Source of the DNA: an uncultured Brevundimonas sp.
GTDB taxonomy: Bacteria > Pseudomonadota > Alphaproteobacteria > Caulobacterales > Caulobacteraceae
Length of the DNA stretch: 49,451 bases
Assembly (NCBI RefSeq): GCF_947305955.1
Contig: NZ_CAMZFB010000015.1
Location: 1 to 49,451, forward strand
Reading direction: 5' to 3'
Below are positions 26,054 through 34,926 of the stretch, piece by piece. The number at the start of each line of letters is the position of its first letter. Positions within the stretch are counted from its first letter, which is position 1. The notes beneath the pieces were generated by a model. It was not told the DNA's origin, searched no databases, and saw only the letters and a program-made list of their open reading frames with translations. Position numbers and translations under genes: made by a program.

Positions 26054-26938
26054 TCAGGCGTTGACGAGATTGCGTTCCAGAGCCGCAGCCTGCATGGCCT
26101 TTTGCAGCTTTTCGAAGGCGCGGACCTCGATCTGGCGGACACGCTCGCGGCTAACGCCGTATTGCGAGGCCAGTTCTTCGAGGGTGACCGGATCGTCCTT
26201 GAGGCGGCGCTCGGTGAGGATGTGCTTCTCGCGGTCGGTCAGCTCTTCCATCGCTTCCTGAAGGAGGGACATGCGGATGTCGCGCTCTTCGTCGTCGGCG
26301 AGGCGGGTTTCCTGCGAAACAGCTTCGTCATCGGCCAGCCAGTCCTGCCATTCGGATTCGCCGTCTGCACGCATGGGCGCGTTCAGGGAGGCGTCGCCCG
26401 AAAGGCGGCGGTTCATGTCGATGACGTCCTGTTCCGACACACCAAGCTGGGTCGCGATGTGTTCGACATGCTCGGGGCGCAGGTCGCCGTCTTCAAAAGC
26501 CGAGATCTGGCTCTTGGCTTTGCGGAGATTGAAGAACAGCTTCTTCTGGGCCGCAGTGGTACCCATTTTGACTAGCGACCACGAACGCAGAATGTATTCT
26601 TGGATCGAGGCGCGGATCCACCACATGGCATAGGTGGCCAGACGGAAGCCCTTGTCCGGATCGAACTTCTTGACGGCCTGCATCAGGCCGACGTTGCCTT
26701 CGGAAATGACTTCGCCGATCGGCAGGCCGTAGCCGCGATAACCCATGGCGATCTTGGCCACGAGGCGAAGGTGCGATGTCACCAAGCGGTGGGCCGCTTC
26801 GGGGTCCTGATGTTCAGACCAGCGCTTGGCCAGCATGAACTCTTCGTCCTTGGTGAGCATCGGAAACTTGCGGATTTCCGACAGATAACGCGACAGCCCC
26901 TGTTCAGGCGACATCACCGTCAAAGTAGTGTTGGCCAT
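26054..26938 (-). CDS. rpoH: RNA polymerase sigma-32 (heat shock) factor
   Basis: A 294-residue alternative sigma factor directing heat-shock gene transcription. Region 2 is clear (GLPIGEVISEGNVGLMQAVKKFDP, then LATYAMWWIRASIQEYILRSWSLVK). It is followed by the RpoH box (QKKLFFNLRK), the mark separating sigma-32 from other group-3 factors. Region 4 has the helix-turn-helix TLEELASQYGVSRERVRQIE. ATG 26938 is chosen over an upstream in-frame start because GGAGGG lies just before it and MANTTLTVMSPEQGLSRYL is the family start. The C-terminal third carries an acidic linker. Confidence 0.95.
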   Translation of the reverse strand: MANTTLTVMSPEQGLSRYLSEIRKFPMLTKDEEFMLAKRWSEHQDPEAAHRLVTSHLRLVAKIAMGYRGYGLPIGEVISEGNVGLMQAVKKFDPDKGFRLATYAMWWIRASIQEYILRSWSLVKMGTTAAQKKLFFNLRKAKSQISAFEDGDLRPEHVEHIATQLGVSEQDVIDMNRRLSGDASLNAPMRADGESEWQDWLADDEAVSQETRLADDEERDIRMSLLQEAMEELTDREKHILTERRLKDDPVTLEELASQYGVSRERVRQIEVRAFEKLQKAMQAAALERNLVNA

Positions 26939-27146
26939 GTGGTCCCTCCGACCGATTTGAAGAGCAGGCACTGCGGCTGTGGCCACCATTGTGCACCACG
27001 TCCTCGCCTCTCAATGGTTCGAGATGGTATTCCGTTGCATGAATTTAAAGAGGCAAAACCGCGACCAAATCGCCTTTTTTGATGCCTGTTTTTGTTCGTT
27101 GCACGCAAACACTATCAATGATTGGTAACTAGCACAGCGATTGTTT

Positions 27147-28160
27147 CTAATCAAGCATGGTGAGGCGGTCTTCAAGCGTCTTCATGTCTTGGGGCAGGTC
27201 GGTTTCGAACCGTAAGGGTTCGCGCGTGACAGGATGGACGAAGCCGAGAATGGCGGCGTGCAGCGCCTGACGGCGAAAATCCAGCTCTTCCAAGGCCTGA
27301 CGGACCGGCAGGGCGGCAGCCCCGGAACCGTAGACAGGATCGCCGAGAAGCGGACTGCCGCGCGAGGCCATGTGGACACGGATTTGATGGGTGCGGCCTG
27401 TGTGTAAGGTGCAGGCGACACGCGAGGCCATGGGCGCAGCGCCAGCCTTTGCGGGCACGCCGAACTTGCGTTGGACCACATAGTCGGTGATGGCGTTTCG
27501 GCCTGAAGATTTGAGGACGGCCATCTTCTTGCGGTCGTGGGGCGAGCGGCCGATCAGGGTTTCGATGCGGTCGCGATCCGGCGAGGGGCAGCCACGGACC
27601 AGCGCGATATAGGTGCGCTCGATGTCGTGGGTGGCAAACAGGGCCGACAGGCCTTGGTGCGCTTCGTCGGTTTTTGCGGCGACCATGACGCCGGAGGTGT
27701 CCTTGTCCAGACGGTGGACGATGCCCGGTCGGGCGACGCCGCCGATGCCGGACAGGGACGCGCCGCAGTGGTGCAGCAGGGCGTTGACCAATGTGCCTGT
27801 CTCGCAACCGGGAGCAGGGTGTGAGGCCATACCGGCGGGCTTGTCGATGACGATCAGATGGGCGTCTTCGTACAGGACGTTGAGCGGAATGTTCTCGGGC
27901 TCGGGATCGGCGGGGGCGACGGGCGGCAGGGCGATTTCATAAAGACCGGGCGTGGCCTTGCCCTTGCCGGACGTCAGTGTCTGGCCGTTATGGCTGATGG
28001 CCCCTTCGGCGAGGAGGTTCTGGATGCGGGCGCGCGACAGCATGGGGAAGGCTTCGGCCAGCGCCTTATCCAGACGTGCGCCGCCTGAAGCCAGCTCGGC
28101 TTGCAGGATGTCGGCACCCTCGTTCAGTACTTCGTCTTGGGGGGAGATTTCATCGGCCAT
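27147..28160 (-). CDS. rluD: RluA/RluD family ribosomal pseudouridine synthase
   Basis: Isomerises uridines in rRNA. An S4 RNA-binding domain covers about 28-75 (LDKALAEAFPMLSRARIQNLLAEG). The catalytic domain follows, with LIVIDKPAGMASHP and HRLDKDTSGVM, whose D152 is the catalytic Asp. Later come the RTHQIRVHM and LGDPVYG motifs. S4 plus this domain order fits the RluD type (23S helix 69), although assignment among RluC/RluD is by architecture only. ATG 28160 is preferred over a start 14 codons upstream because ADEISPQDE begins a family-like N-terminus. Confidence 0.88.
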   Translation of the reverse strand: MADEISPQDEVLNEGADILQAELASGGARLDKALAEAFPMLSRARIQNLLAEGAISHNGQTLTSGKGKATPGLYEIALPPVAPADPEPENIPLNVLYEDAHLIVIDKPAGMASHPAPGCETGTLVNALLHHCGASLSGIGGVARPGIVHRLDKDTSGVMVAAKTDEAHQGLSALFATHDIERTYIALVRGCPSPDRDRIETLIGRSPHDRKKMAVLKSSGRNAITDYVVQRKFGVPAKAGAAPMASRVACTLHTGRTHQIRVHMASRGSPLLGDPVYGSGAAALPVRQALEELDFRRQALHAAILGFVHPVTREPLRFETDLPQDMKTLEDRLTMLD

Positions 28161-28198
28161 GCCCCGAAATAGCATGGCTTGGGTGGGCGAGCGTATAG

Positions 28199-28229
28199 GC
28201 AAAGGCGCTTACGCGGGCGTAAGCGCCTT
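28199..28229 (-). terminator. Terminator of the DUF4019 gene
   Basis: Perfect 12-bp stem (28202-28213/28218-28229) with a four-base loop, followed on the minus strand by a short T run. It also lies just before the rluD start. Confidence 0.7.
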
Positions 28230-28267
28230 GAACCTAGGTGAGGGTGGGTGACTCACCTCTCAGCAGA

Positions 28268-28726
28268 TTAGTTGAGGCTGTAGCCGACCAGACGCCATTG
28301 GGCGTCATCGTCGAGGCGGAAGGAGATGACTTCTTCCATGGTGCGACCGTTCGCGCCTGTGGTTGCAAAGCGCACGGAAACGTACTGGCCCGGAGGCAGG
28401 CCGCCATTCTGGGCCGTGACAGGCAGTTTCATCACAGAAAGCCATTCGCGGCTGCGGATTGCCCCTAGGAGCGCGCGCTTTTGGGCAATGTTGGCGATGA
28501 ACCGTTCTTGGGGCACCGAGCCCTTCATCACGGGGGAGGCGGCTTCCCAGACGCCAGCCATCTCGTAGCGATCGATGGCGGAGACGACGATCATGCCCGC
28601 TTCAACATAGGTGTTGGGCATGGCCTGAGCATGAGCGACATCGCTGCCAGCCATGGCCGGAGCCAGTGTGGCGGTCGTCAAAGCCAGTACCAGTGCGTGA
28701 GCCGGAGCCCGAAAGATGGATCTCAT
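28268..28726 (-). CDS. Exported DUF4019 protein
   Basis: A 152-residue protein with a Sec signal peptide (about 1-35; hydrophobic run ALVLALTTATLAPAMA, likely cleavage near AHAQA). The mature part has the DUF4019 pattern of a small alpha/beta domain: YEMAGVWEAASPVMKGSVPQERFIANIAQKRALLG, then REWLSVMKLPV, PPGQYVSVRFATT and the final WRLVGYSLN. The family's function is unknown; the mature protein should be periplasmic. It lies downstream of the adhesin gene but behind its terminator. Confidence 0.83.
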   Translation of the reverse strand: MRSIFRAPAHALVLALTTATLAPAMAGSDVAHAQAMPNTYVEAGMIVVSAIDRYEMAGVWEAASPVMKGSVPQERFIANIAQKRALLGAIRSREWLSVMKLPVTAQNGGLPPGQYVSVRFATTGANGRTMEEVISFRLDDDAQWRLVGYSLN

Positions 28727-28800
28727 GTCCTGAATCCGTAAGGAATGACGCGGGCAGTCGCGTCGGAAGCGTAACGGTTAGATGCAAAAGGCGTTGCACA

Positions 28801-28833
28801 AAGAAAAAGGGCGGGATCCGAAGATCCCGCCCT
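28801..28833 (-). terminator. Terminator of the trimeric autotransporter gene
   Basis: An 11-bp perfect stem (28808-28818/28823-28833) with a CGAA loop is followed on the minus strand by five T, a C and more T. Confidence 0.9.
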
Positions 28834-28849
28834 CCAGTCTGTTGGCGTC

Positions 28850-31800
28850 TTAGAACTGGATGCCGACACCCACTGCGGCACCACCCTGATTGCGGGTGTT
28901 GTAGGTGCCCGAGGCGCGCAGGATGTAGCGACCGTCGGTGGTGGCTCGCGAGTAGCCAACGGCCACTGCTTGCTCGCCGCCCCAAGTCGAGACGCCCATA
29001 CCCAGAACGTTGCCGCCCGGAGTGATGGCTTGCGGCAGGGTGCCGACAGCCATGGCGGCAGCGGTACCGCCGCTGGCGTCGCGGTGCAGTTCATTCATCT
29101 GGTTGCCCAGACGGTTGATGGCCACGTCGGTGTAGTAGTTGGCCTTGTTCAGCGTCTCGCTCAGACCGGCATTCAGCTGACGAACGTTCACAGCATCGGT
29201 CGGGTCAACGCCGTCGGCCAGACCGGTGATGCGGTGGTTGTTCATGTTGATGCCGTCACCGTTGATGGTCGGGCCGCCAACAATCTCGAGGCTTTCGACA
29301 CCGCGCAGGTGTTCGTTCAACGCAAACTCGACCGAAGTCCCGCTTTGGGTCTTGATGATGTTGTCGCCGGCGATGAAGGTCGCGGTATCGCCCGGACGGA
29401 CCGTAGCCGGCCCGGTCGAGTCACCGTTGATGCCGGTGCCGGTAGCACCCGAGTTCAGGATCCAGCTGCCGCCGCCGTTACCGCCGCTCTGCGCCGCCGC
29501 ATTAAATGCGTCTTGCAGGTTGTTATAGACGGTATCGCCGATGGTGATGCTGGCCGAGAAGCTGTTGGTGGTCGGATCGTAGCTGGAGTTGCCACCGAAG
29601 GCGGCTGCCATGCTGTCACCGAAGGCCACCAGCTGGCTGCCGTTCACAGCGTGGGTGCTGGTCGAGGACAGGATGCCTGCGGTCACGCCGGTGATGCGGC
29701 CGGTGCCGCCGTCGTTGATGACGACATTACCGAAGCGCGGGGCGTCAGCCATTTGCAGGATCACCGAGCCGCTGGCCGGATCGGTTTCTGTGCGCAGGTT
29801 ACCCGACGAGTAGGTGCCGGCGGTGGTGGCGTCGCCACGGATGGCCAGCGATTGGCCGTTACCGCGGTTGACGACGGCACCGTCGTTGCCCGTGAAGCCG
29901 ATGCTGACGTTGTCAGCGGCCTGGCTGGCGGCGTTGTCCACATAGTCCTTGTTGACGATGTGATTACCGGCCGTGATCGGACCGTTGTAGGTCGCACCCG
30001 AAGCATTGACGCTGAAGTTCGGACCCACGTTCAGGGCGTTGGTCGTGATGCCGCTGGCGTCAATGGTGGTGCCGCCGACGCTCAGGCTGTTGGCGATGGT
30101 GACATCGTCAGCCAGATCGAAGGTGACATCGTTCGAGGTCGCGGTCTTGCCGACCACGATGTTGCCGTCGGTGTTCGACAGATCCACGGCGTTGCCCGTG
30201 GTGCTGCCGGTGCCGACCGCAGTTGCATTGGCACCATCAGCGCTGATGTTCCAGCCTGCGGCCGAGGTGGTCGACAGGGTGTTCAGGGCTTGGTTGGTGG
30301 CAAACAGTTGCGAGCCGTTCACCGCGTCGGTCGAGGTCGCCGACAGACGACCTGCGGCCAGGTTGGTGAGGGTGCGCTCGTTGCCGGCCGAACCGATGCT
30401 GACGGTACCGATCGGAGCCGTACCTGCGAAGTTGTAGGTCGTGCCCAGCAAGGTGGTGGAGGCGGTGCCGACTGCGGCCGAAGTTACCGAGTTAGAGCCC
30501 AGAGCCACGCTGTCTGCATGGGTGGCTTGGGCGTTGGTGCCCAGTGCGATCGCGCGTTCTGCAGTTGCCGACGAGTTGCTGCCGATTACTGTGGCATAAG
30601 CGGCAGACGCCGTATTGTTGCTGCCATAAGCAATGGTGTTGTCGGTTTCGGCACGGTTATTGAAGCCCATGGCTTGGGCGTATTGACCATCCGCAAAGTT
30701 GTTGGTGCCGATACCGATGCCGTAGTCGCCTTCGATATCGTTGTTTTCACCTAGGCCAAGAGCGTTCAGGCCCTCGGTGTCGTTGCGTCGACCGATGGCG
30801 ATACCACCGATTCCGGTGTTCTCGTTCTCGAAACCGATCGACTGGCCATAGTCGCCGGTCGTCCAGTTGTCGGCACCGATCGATTGGCTGTAAAGGCCGC
30901 TGGCCTCGTTACCTACACCGAAGGCTTGGCTGTATTCGCCGCTAGCTTCGTTGTCCGCACCGATTGCTTGGCTGTACTGGGCAGTGGCCAAGTTGTTGTT
31001 GCCAAGTGCTTGCGAGTTTTCACCGCTGGTTTCGTTGTTGATGCCGAAAGCCTGGGAGAAGTCACCGGCAGCGAGGTTGTCGAGACCGATCGCCTGGGCA
31101 CGTTCGCCATCCACCTGGTTATTGGCACCGATCGCTTGCGAGTACTCTGTCGAGGTATAGTTGTTGATACCGATAGCTAGGGAGCGGTCGCCTTCAGTGA
31201 TGTTCTCGCCACCAAGAGCCATCGACTGTGCGCCGTAGGCTAGGTTGCTCGTGCCGAAGGCTTTGGAATATTCGCCTACAGCTTCGTTGTCGTCACCAAT
31301 CGACTGGCTCTGGATACCATCGGCTTGGTTTCCTGTACCGATCGACAGGCTGCTGAAGCCGTCAGCGGAGTTATCCGAGCCGATCGAAGTGCTGTTGTTA
31401 CCAATGGCTGTAACATTCGGACCGATGGCAACGGAATCTACGCCTGTGGCACCGTCAGAGTTGACGTTGGCTTTCGGCGTGCCACCATCATTAATGCTGA
31501 CGTAGCGAGCGGTACCCGAGGCAGCGGCCAGAGTTCCCAGTGCCTGGTTGGTGGCGAACAGTTGCGAACCGTTCACCGCGTCGGTCGAGGTCGGCGAAAG
31601 GCGACCAGCGGCCACGTTGGTGATGGTGCGCTCGTTACCAGCCGAACCGATGCTGAGGGTGCCGATCGGGGCAACACCAGCAAAGGTGTAGTTAGTGCTA
31701 CCCAAGGTCACGCCGGAGGTTCCAACGGCAGCTGTCGTCGTCGCGCCATCACCCAGAGCAATGCTGCGGGCATGCGACGATTCAGAGCCTGCACCGATAG

Positions 31801-34681
31801 CCAACCCTCGGGCTCCTGTGACGCTGGCGAGCGAGCCGATTGCCACACCGGAGTCGACTTGAGAGACGGCTCTCGAGCCCACCGCGACTGCAAAGTCGAC
31901 ATCTAGCGGAGTGGTAGTATTGACGCTCAGGCTGCCATCGATGACGCTTTCCGATGCTCGGGCGAGTGTACCCGCTTCATTACCGATGGCGATGTTGCTG
32001 TTGCCAGTGACATAAGCGCCGGCACCGAAGCCCGTTGCGACGTTTAGCTGACCGGCGGCATTGCTGCCGGCCCAATAACCTTGGGCGATGTTGAAGTTGC
32101 CGCTGACGTTATTGCCGGCGTACGATCCAAACGACGTGTTGTTATTGCCACTTGCAGCGAGGCCGGCATTGAAGCCGAGAGCTGCGTTACGCGATCCTGC
32201 TACGTCACTACCCGCGTTGCGGCCGATACCGACGTTGTTGTGCCCGCCACTCGAGAACAGACCATAGCCAGAGATGTTGGAGCCGGCGCCACGGCCAAGG
32301 GCAAGGTTGCCGTTACCCTCAACGTCGCGACCCGCAGATTCACCAAAGGCGGCGTTGTACTCGCCCTCGACGACAGAACCGGCTCGCGCGCCGACGGCAA
32401 GGTTTCGAAGTCCCGTAACTTCCTGACCTGCCTCGGCACCAAATGCTGCGTTGTATCCGCCAGTTACGGTTCTACCGGAGTTATCACCGATCGCCAGATT
32501 TCGGCTACCGGTAACAATGCCACCTGCCCCGTCACCCATAGAGGTGTTACGGTTTCCGATGACGGTTTGACCAGAGTTCTTACCGACCGATACGTTGCCG
32601 GCACCGTCGACATTTCGACCCGAGTTTTGCCCCAGCGCAAGTTGATCGATCGATGCGGCTGTGGAGTTTTGACCAGCATTGCGGCCGATTACGGTGCTGT
32701 CGTCGGCAATCGCCCGCGTTCCGTTACCGATAGCAACCGAGCGCACGCCGCTGGCAACAGCGTCACTGCCGGCGGCGAATGCGTTGGCAGCGGTGGCTTG
32801 TGATCGTTCGCCCACTGCCGTCGAGCGGATGCCCGAAGCGAGGGTGTTGTTGCCCAGAGCAGTGCTCAGGCGCTCGGTAGCCTGCGCCGCATTGCCGAAA
32901 GCGGAGCCGGAGTTGCCGCTCGCTACAGAGTTGAGACCGATAGCGACGCCTTCGTTGGCGCTAGCCTGAGCATTATAGCCCATTGCTACCGTATTGTTGC
33001 CGGTAGCACCTGCGTTAGGACCAATAGCGATAGCGTCGTTTCCGGTCGCACCGTCCGAGTTGAAGTTACCGACAGCAGCGCCCGTATGGCGGATGCTGAC
33101 GTACGGGACCTTGCCTGCGGTCGAAGCCAGAGCATTGATGGCCTGGTTCGTCGCAAACAGCTGCGAGCCATTGACGGCATCGGTCGAGTTCGCTGCCAGA
33201 CGACCTGCGGCGAGGTTGGTCAGGGTACGTTCGTTGCCTGCCGAGCCGATGCTGACCGAGCTGGCGGGAGCTACACCGGCAAAGGTGTAGTTGGTCGCGC
33301 CAATGGTGGTGCCAGTCGTGGCAACCGCAGCATCCGAGATCGAGCCCGAACCTAGTGCCACGCCGCCTGCAGCGTTCACCTGCGAGGCATTGCCCAGCGC
33401 CGTGGCGTTGGCAATGCCGGCAGCGATGTTCACGTCGTTGCCGAGAACGAAGGTGTTGTCAGCGCCTGCACCGATCGTGTTGTTGTTACCGACACTGTAG
33501 GAGTTTGCGCCGTCAATGATGCTCGGGTCACCGATCGCGCCCGAGTTGTCGCCGTTGACGACGTTGCCGGTACCGATCGAAATCGCGTTCGTGCCGTTTG
33601 CTTCGGCGCCGCGGCCGATGGCCAGCGAGGAATCACCCGCAGCCGTAGAAGCTTCGCCGACCGCAATCGCACGTTGACCGCTGGCGAGTGCGGCTTGGGT
33701 GGCGCTGCCGCCGATGGCGATGGAGCTTTCGCCCAAAGCACGCGCACCAAATGATGCCAAGCCAAGGGATGCTGTCTGGGTGCCAGAACCGATCGCGGTC
33801 GCGTGGTTCGCGAGAGCGCGAGCCCCGGTACCTACCGAAATCGATTGGTCCATGGTGACGCGGTTGGCCGAAGTGCCAGCACCGGCAAATGCACCCAAGT
33901 TGATGGTACCGTTACCGGTACGATAGGTGCCCGAGTTGTGGCCCAGTGACAGCGACGAGCTACCATTGCTCAGCTGGTTGGCCTGCACACCCATGGCGGT
34001 GTTGTAGTCACCGGTGACGTTATAGCCAGCGATATAACCGATGGTGGTGTTACCATCACCACGCGAGTTGCTGCCGGTGTTTCCGCCGCCAATCGAGGTG
34101 TTGAGGCTGCCTTCAATGTTACGGCCAGCGTCGTAACCCATGGCCACGTTGTTCGATCCGGTCGTTCCGCGGCCAGCGTTAAAGCCGATAGCCGTCGCAC
34201 GATCGCCAGTTGCGCCATAGCCAGCGCTAGTGCCGATCGAAGTGCTCGATGCGCCCGATGCAGTTGCGTCGGTACCGATAGCAATACCTTGAGCTGCGCT
34301 CGCAATAGCACCATGGCCGATTGCAATGCCGGCTTCATCGGCCGCGGAAGCTTCAAAACCCATTGCAATCGAATTCCGGCCCACTGCCGACGCATCATGG
34401 CCGATAGCCGTAGAATTGACGCCGGTTGCTTCAGCATCAGTCCCTAGGGCAGTGCCGCCTTCGCTCGCAGTCGTGTCGGCACCGACAGCGGTGCTGTCTT
34501 CGCCATTTGCTTTTGCACGGATGCCGAGCGAATGCGCGCGCGCACCATAGACTTCACCATCAGCGGTCAAAACATGTTGGCCAATAGTGGGATCAACACT
34601 CTGAGCATTTGCTTGCATAGCCGCGCTCAAGGCTAATGAGGCCACGGCGCATAACAGCACCTGTTTCTGCGAGACGTTCAT
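28850..34681 (-). CDS. YadA-like trimeric autotransporter adhesin
   Basis: A 1943-residue type Vc secreted adhesin. A Sec signal peptide (1-26, ending AMQANA) has no extended signal region. The passenger is mostly left-handed beta-roll head repeats with the SxAxG-type signature (STAIGxxAxA). Four neck-like modules carry TDAVNGSQL or THAVNGSQL (DNA near 33160-33190, 31560-31600, 30300-30340 and 29635-29660), and a last one reads DPTDAVNVRQL (near 29190). The C-terminal 75 or so residues form the YadA membrane anchor (NEL start, alternating strands, terminal VGVGIQF ending in Phe). The passenger has three flavours of repeat block. Proteins of this kind form trimeric fibres for surface and cell-cell adhesion. 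An inverted repeat lies upstream, and the gene is monocistronic. Confidence 0.95.
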   Translation of the reverse strand: MNVSQKQVLLCAVASLALSAAMQANAQSVDPTIGQHVLTADGEVYGARAHSLGIRAKANGEDSTAVGADTTASEGGTALGTDAEATGVNSTAIGHDASAVGRNSIAMGFEASAADEAGIAIGHGAIASAAQGIAIGTDATASGASSTSIGTSAGYGATGDRATAIGFNAGRGTTGSNNVAMGYDAGRNIEGSLNTSIGGGNTGSNSRGDGNTTIGYIAGYNVTGDYNTAMGVQANQLSNGSSSLSLGHNSGTYRTGNGTINLGAFAGAGTSANRVTMDQSISVGTGARALANHATAIGSGTQTASLGLASFGARALGESSIAIGGSATQAALASGQRAIAVGEASTAAGDSSLAIGRGAEANGTNAISIGTGNVVNGDNSGAIGDPSIIDGANSYSVGNNNTIGAGADNTFVLGNDVNIAAGIANATALGNASQVNAAGGVALGSGSISDAAVATTGTTIGATNYTFAGVAPASSVSIGSAGNERTLTNLAAGRLAANSTDAVNGSQLFATNQAINALASTAGKVPYVSIRHTGAAVGNFNSDGATGNDAIAIGPNAGATGNNTVAMGYNAQASANEGVAIGLNSVASGNSGSAFGNAAQATERLSTALGNNTLASGIRSTAVGERSQATAANAFAAGSDAVASGVRSVAIGNGTRAIADDSTVIGRNAGQNSTAASIDQLALGQNSGRNVDGAGNVSVGKNSGQTVIGNRNTSMGDGAGGIVTGSRNLAIGDNSGRTVTGGYNAAFGAEAGQEVTGLRNLAVGARAGSVVEGEYNAAFGESAGRDVEGNGNLALGRGAGSNISGYGLFSSGGHNNVGIGRNAGSDVAGSRNAALGFNAGLAASGNNNTSFGSYAGNNVSGNFNIAQGYWAGSNAAGQLNVATGFGAGAYVTGNSNIAIGNEAGTLARASESVIDGSLSVNTTTPLDVDFAVAVGSRAVSQVDSGVAIGSLASVTGARGLAIGAGSESSHARSIALGDGATTTAAVGTSGVTLGSTNYTFAGVAPIGTLSIGSAGNERTITNVAAGRLSPTSTDAVNGSQLFATNQALGTLAAASGTARYVSINDGGTPKANVNSDGATGVDSVAIGPNVTAIGNNSTSIGSDNSADGFSSLSIGTGNQADGIQSQSIGDDNEAVGEYSKAFGTSNLAYGAQSMALGGENITEGDRSLAIGINNYTSTEYSQAIGANNQVDGERAQAIGLDNLAAGDFSQAFGINNETSGENSQALGNNNLATAQYSQAIGADNEASGEYSQAFGVGNEASGLYSQSIGADNWTTGDYGQSIGFENENTGIGGIAIGRRNDTEGLNALGLGENNDIEGDYGIGIGTNNFADGQYAQAMGFNNRAETDNTIAYGSNNTASAAYATVIGSNSSATAERAIALGTNAQATHADSVALGSNSVTSAAVGTASTTLLGTTYNFAGTAPIGTVSIGSAGNERTLTNLAAGRLSATSTDAVNGSQLFATNQALNTLSTTSAAGWNISADGANATAVGTGSTTGNAVDLSNTDGNIVVGKTATSNDVTFDLADDVTIANSLSVGGTTIDASGITTNALNVGPNFSVNASGATYNGPITAGNHIVNKDYVDNAASQAADNVSIGFTGNDGAVVNRGNGQSLAIRGDATTAGTYSSGNLRTETDPASGSVILQMADAPRFGNVVINDGGTGRITGVTAGILSSTSTHAVNGSQLVAFGDSMAAAFGGNSSYDPTTNSFSASITIGDTVYNNLQDAFNAAAQSGGNGGGSWILNSGATGTGINGDSTGPATVRPGDTATFIAGDNIIKTQSGTSVEFALNEHLRGVESLEIVGGPTINGDGINMNNHRITGLADGVDPTDAVNVRQLNAGLSETLNKANYYTDVAINRLGNQMNELHRDASGGTAAAMAVGTLPQAITPGGNVLGMGVSTWGGEQAVAVGYSRATTDGRYILRASGTYNTRNQGGAAVGVGIQF
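30290..30440 (-). repeat. Adhesin neck-plus-linker repeat, copy nearest the C-terminus
   Basis: DNA coding for ATNQALNTL, TDAVNGSQLF, AAGRLS and NERTLTNL, then GSAGNERT, is close to identical to stretches at 31548-31700 and 33146-33295, giving three direct repeats of about 140-150 bases within the gene. Confidence 0.8.
30520..31400 (-). repeat. Block of Tyr/Gln-rich 14-residue head repeats in the adhesin
   Basis: About twenty consecutive 14-residue units with a G-x-Y-S-Q-A-x-G-x-x-N core (GEYSQAFGVGNEAS, GLYSQSIGADNWTT and others). They differ in composition from the STAIG units at the N-terminus. Confidence 0.75.
31548..31700 (-). repeat. Adhesin neck-plus-linker repeat, middle copy
   Basis: Encodes TNQALGTL, TDAVNGSQLF, AAGRLSPTS and GSAGNERTIT, matching the 30290 and 33146 copies with scattered, mostly synonymous differences. 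Confidence 0.8.
31960..32690 (-). repeat. Block of 16-residue head repeats in the adhesin
   Basis: Consecutive units of the form G-x-x-V-x-G-x-x-N-x-A-x-G-x-x-A occur at 16-residue spacing (GRNVDGAGNVSVGKNS, GQTVIGNRNTSMGDGA, GGIVTGSRNLAIGDNS and so on). This is two residues longer per turn than the standard YadA head repeat used elsewhere in the protein. Confidence 0.75.
33146..33295 (-). repeat. Adhesin neck-plus-linker repeat, copy nearest the N-terminus
   Basis: Encodes TNQAINAL, TDAVNGSQLF, AAGRLAANS and GSAGNERTLT. It is the most diverged of the three at the linker but keeps the neck core. Confidence 0.8.
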
Positions 34682-34744
34682 AACTCACTCCAGACTGGTA
34701 ATGACGTACAGTTCCAGGCCGGAAAGCAGCGCTATCTAAAATGG

Positions 34745-34762
34745 TTCCGGTTTAAGCCGGAA
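34745..34762. promoter_or_regulatory. Inverted repeat upstream of the adhesin gene
   Basis: TTCCGG (34745-34750) and CCGGAA (34757-34762) are separated by six bases, 64-81 bases before the adhesin start. A further CCGGAA-like element lies near 34718. Together they look like a regulator binding site in the adhesin promoter or leader. Confidence 0.45.
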
Positions 34763-34868
34763 TAATTAGATTTGTTTACGGATGTGAGTGTTTGAATTTA
34801 CGGTCAAAGTTGTGATGTGGGCAGCAAACGTCCTTAATAGAGACGCTTAATTCCACCTCGAAAAAGAC

Positions 34869-34905
34869 ATAAAAAAGCTCCCCGAAACGATCGTCTCGAG
34901 GAGCT
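34869..34905 (-). terminator. Terminator of fba
   Basis: A 30-base near-perfect palindrome (34876-34905) pairs over about 13 positions with G-U wobbles and is followed on the minus strand by six T. Confidence 0.85.
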
Positions 34906-34926
34906 AAGTACTTATACTTTAGTAAA

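Noticed and set aside
28970-30754. Long plus-strand frame of 594 codons
   Set aside because: Shadow of the repetitive adhesin gene on the other strand; its apparent repeats mirror the adhesin repeats.
30290-33295. CRISPR-like regularly spaced repeats
   Set aside because: The repeats are about 140-150 bases, over 1 kb apart and code for adhesin neck modules; there are no short repeats with unique spacers.
34834-34850. Possible CtrA box upstream of the adhesin
   Set aside because: Spacing between TTAA elements is nine bases, not seven.
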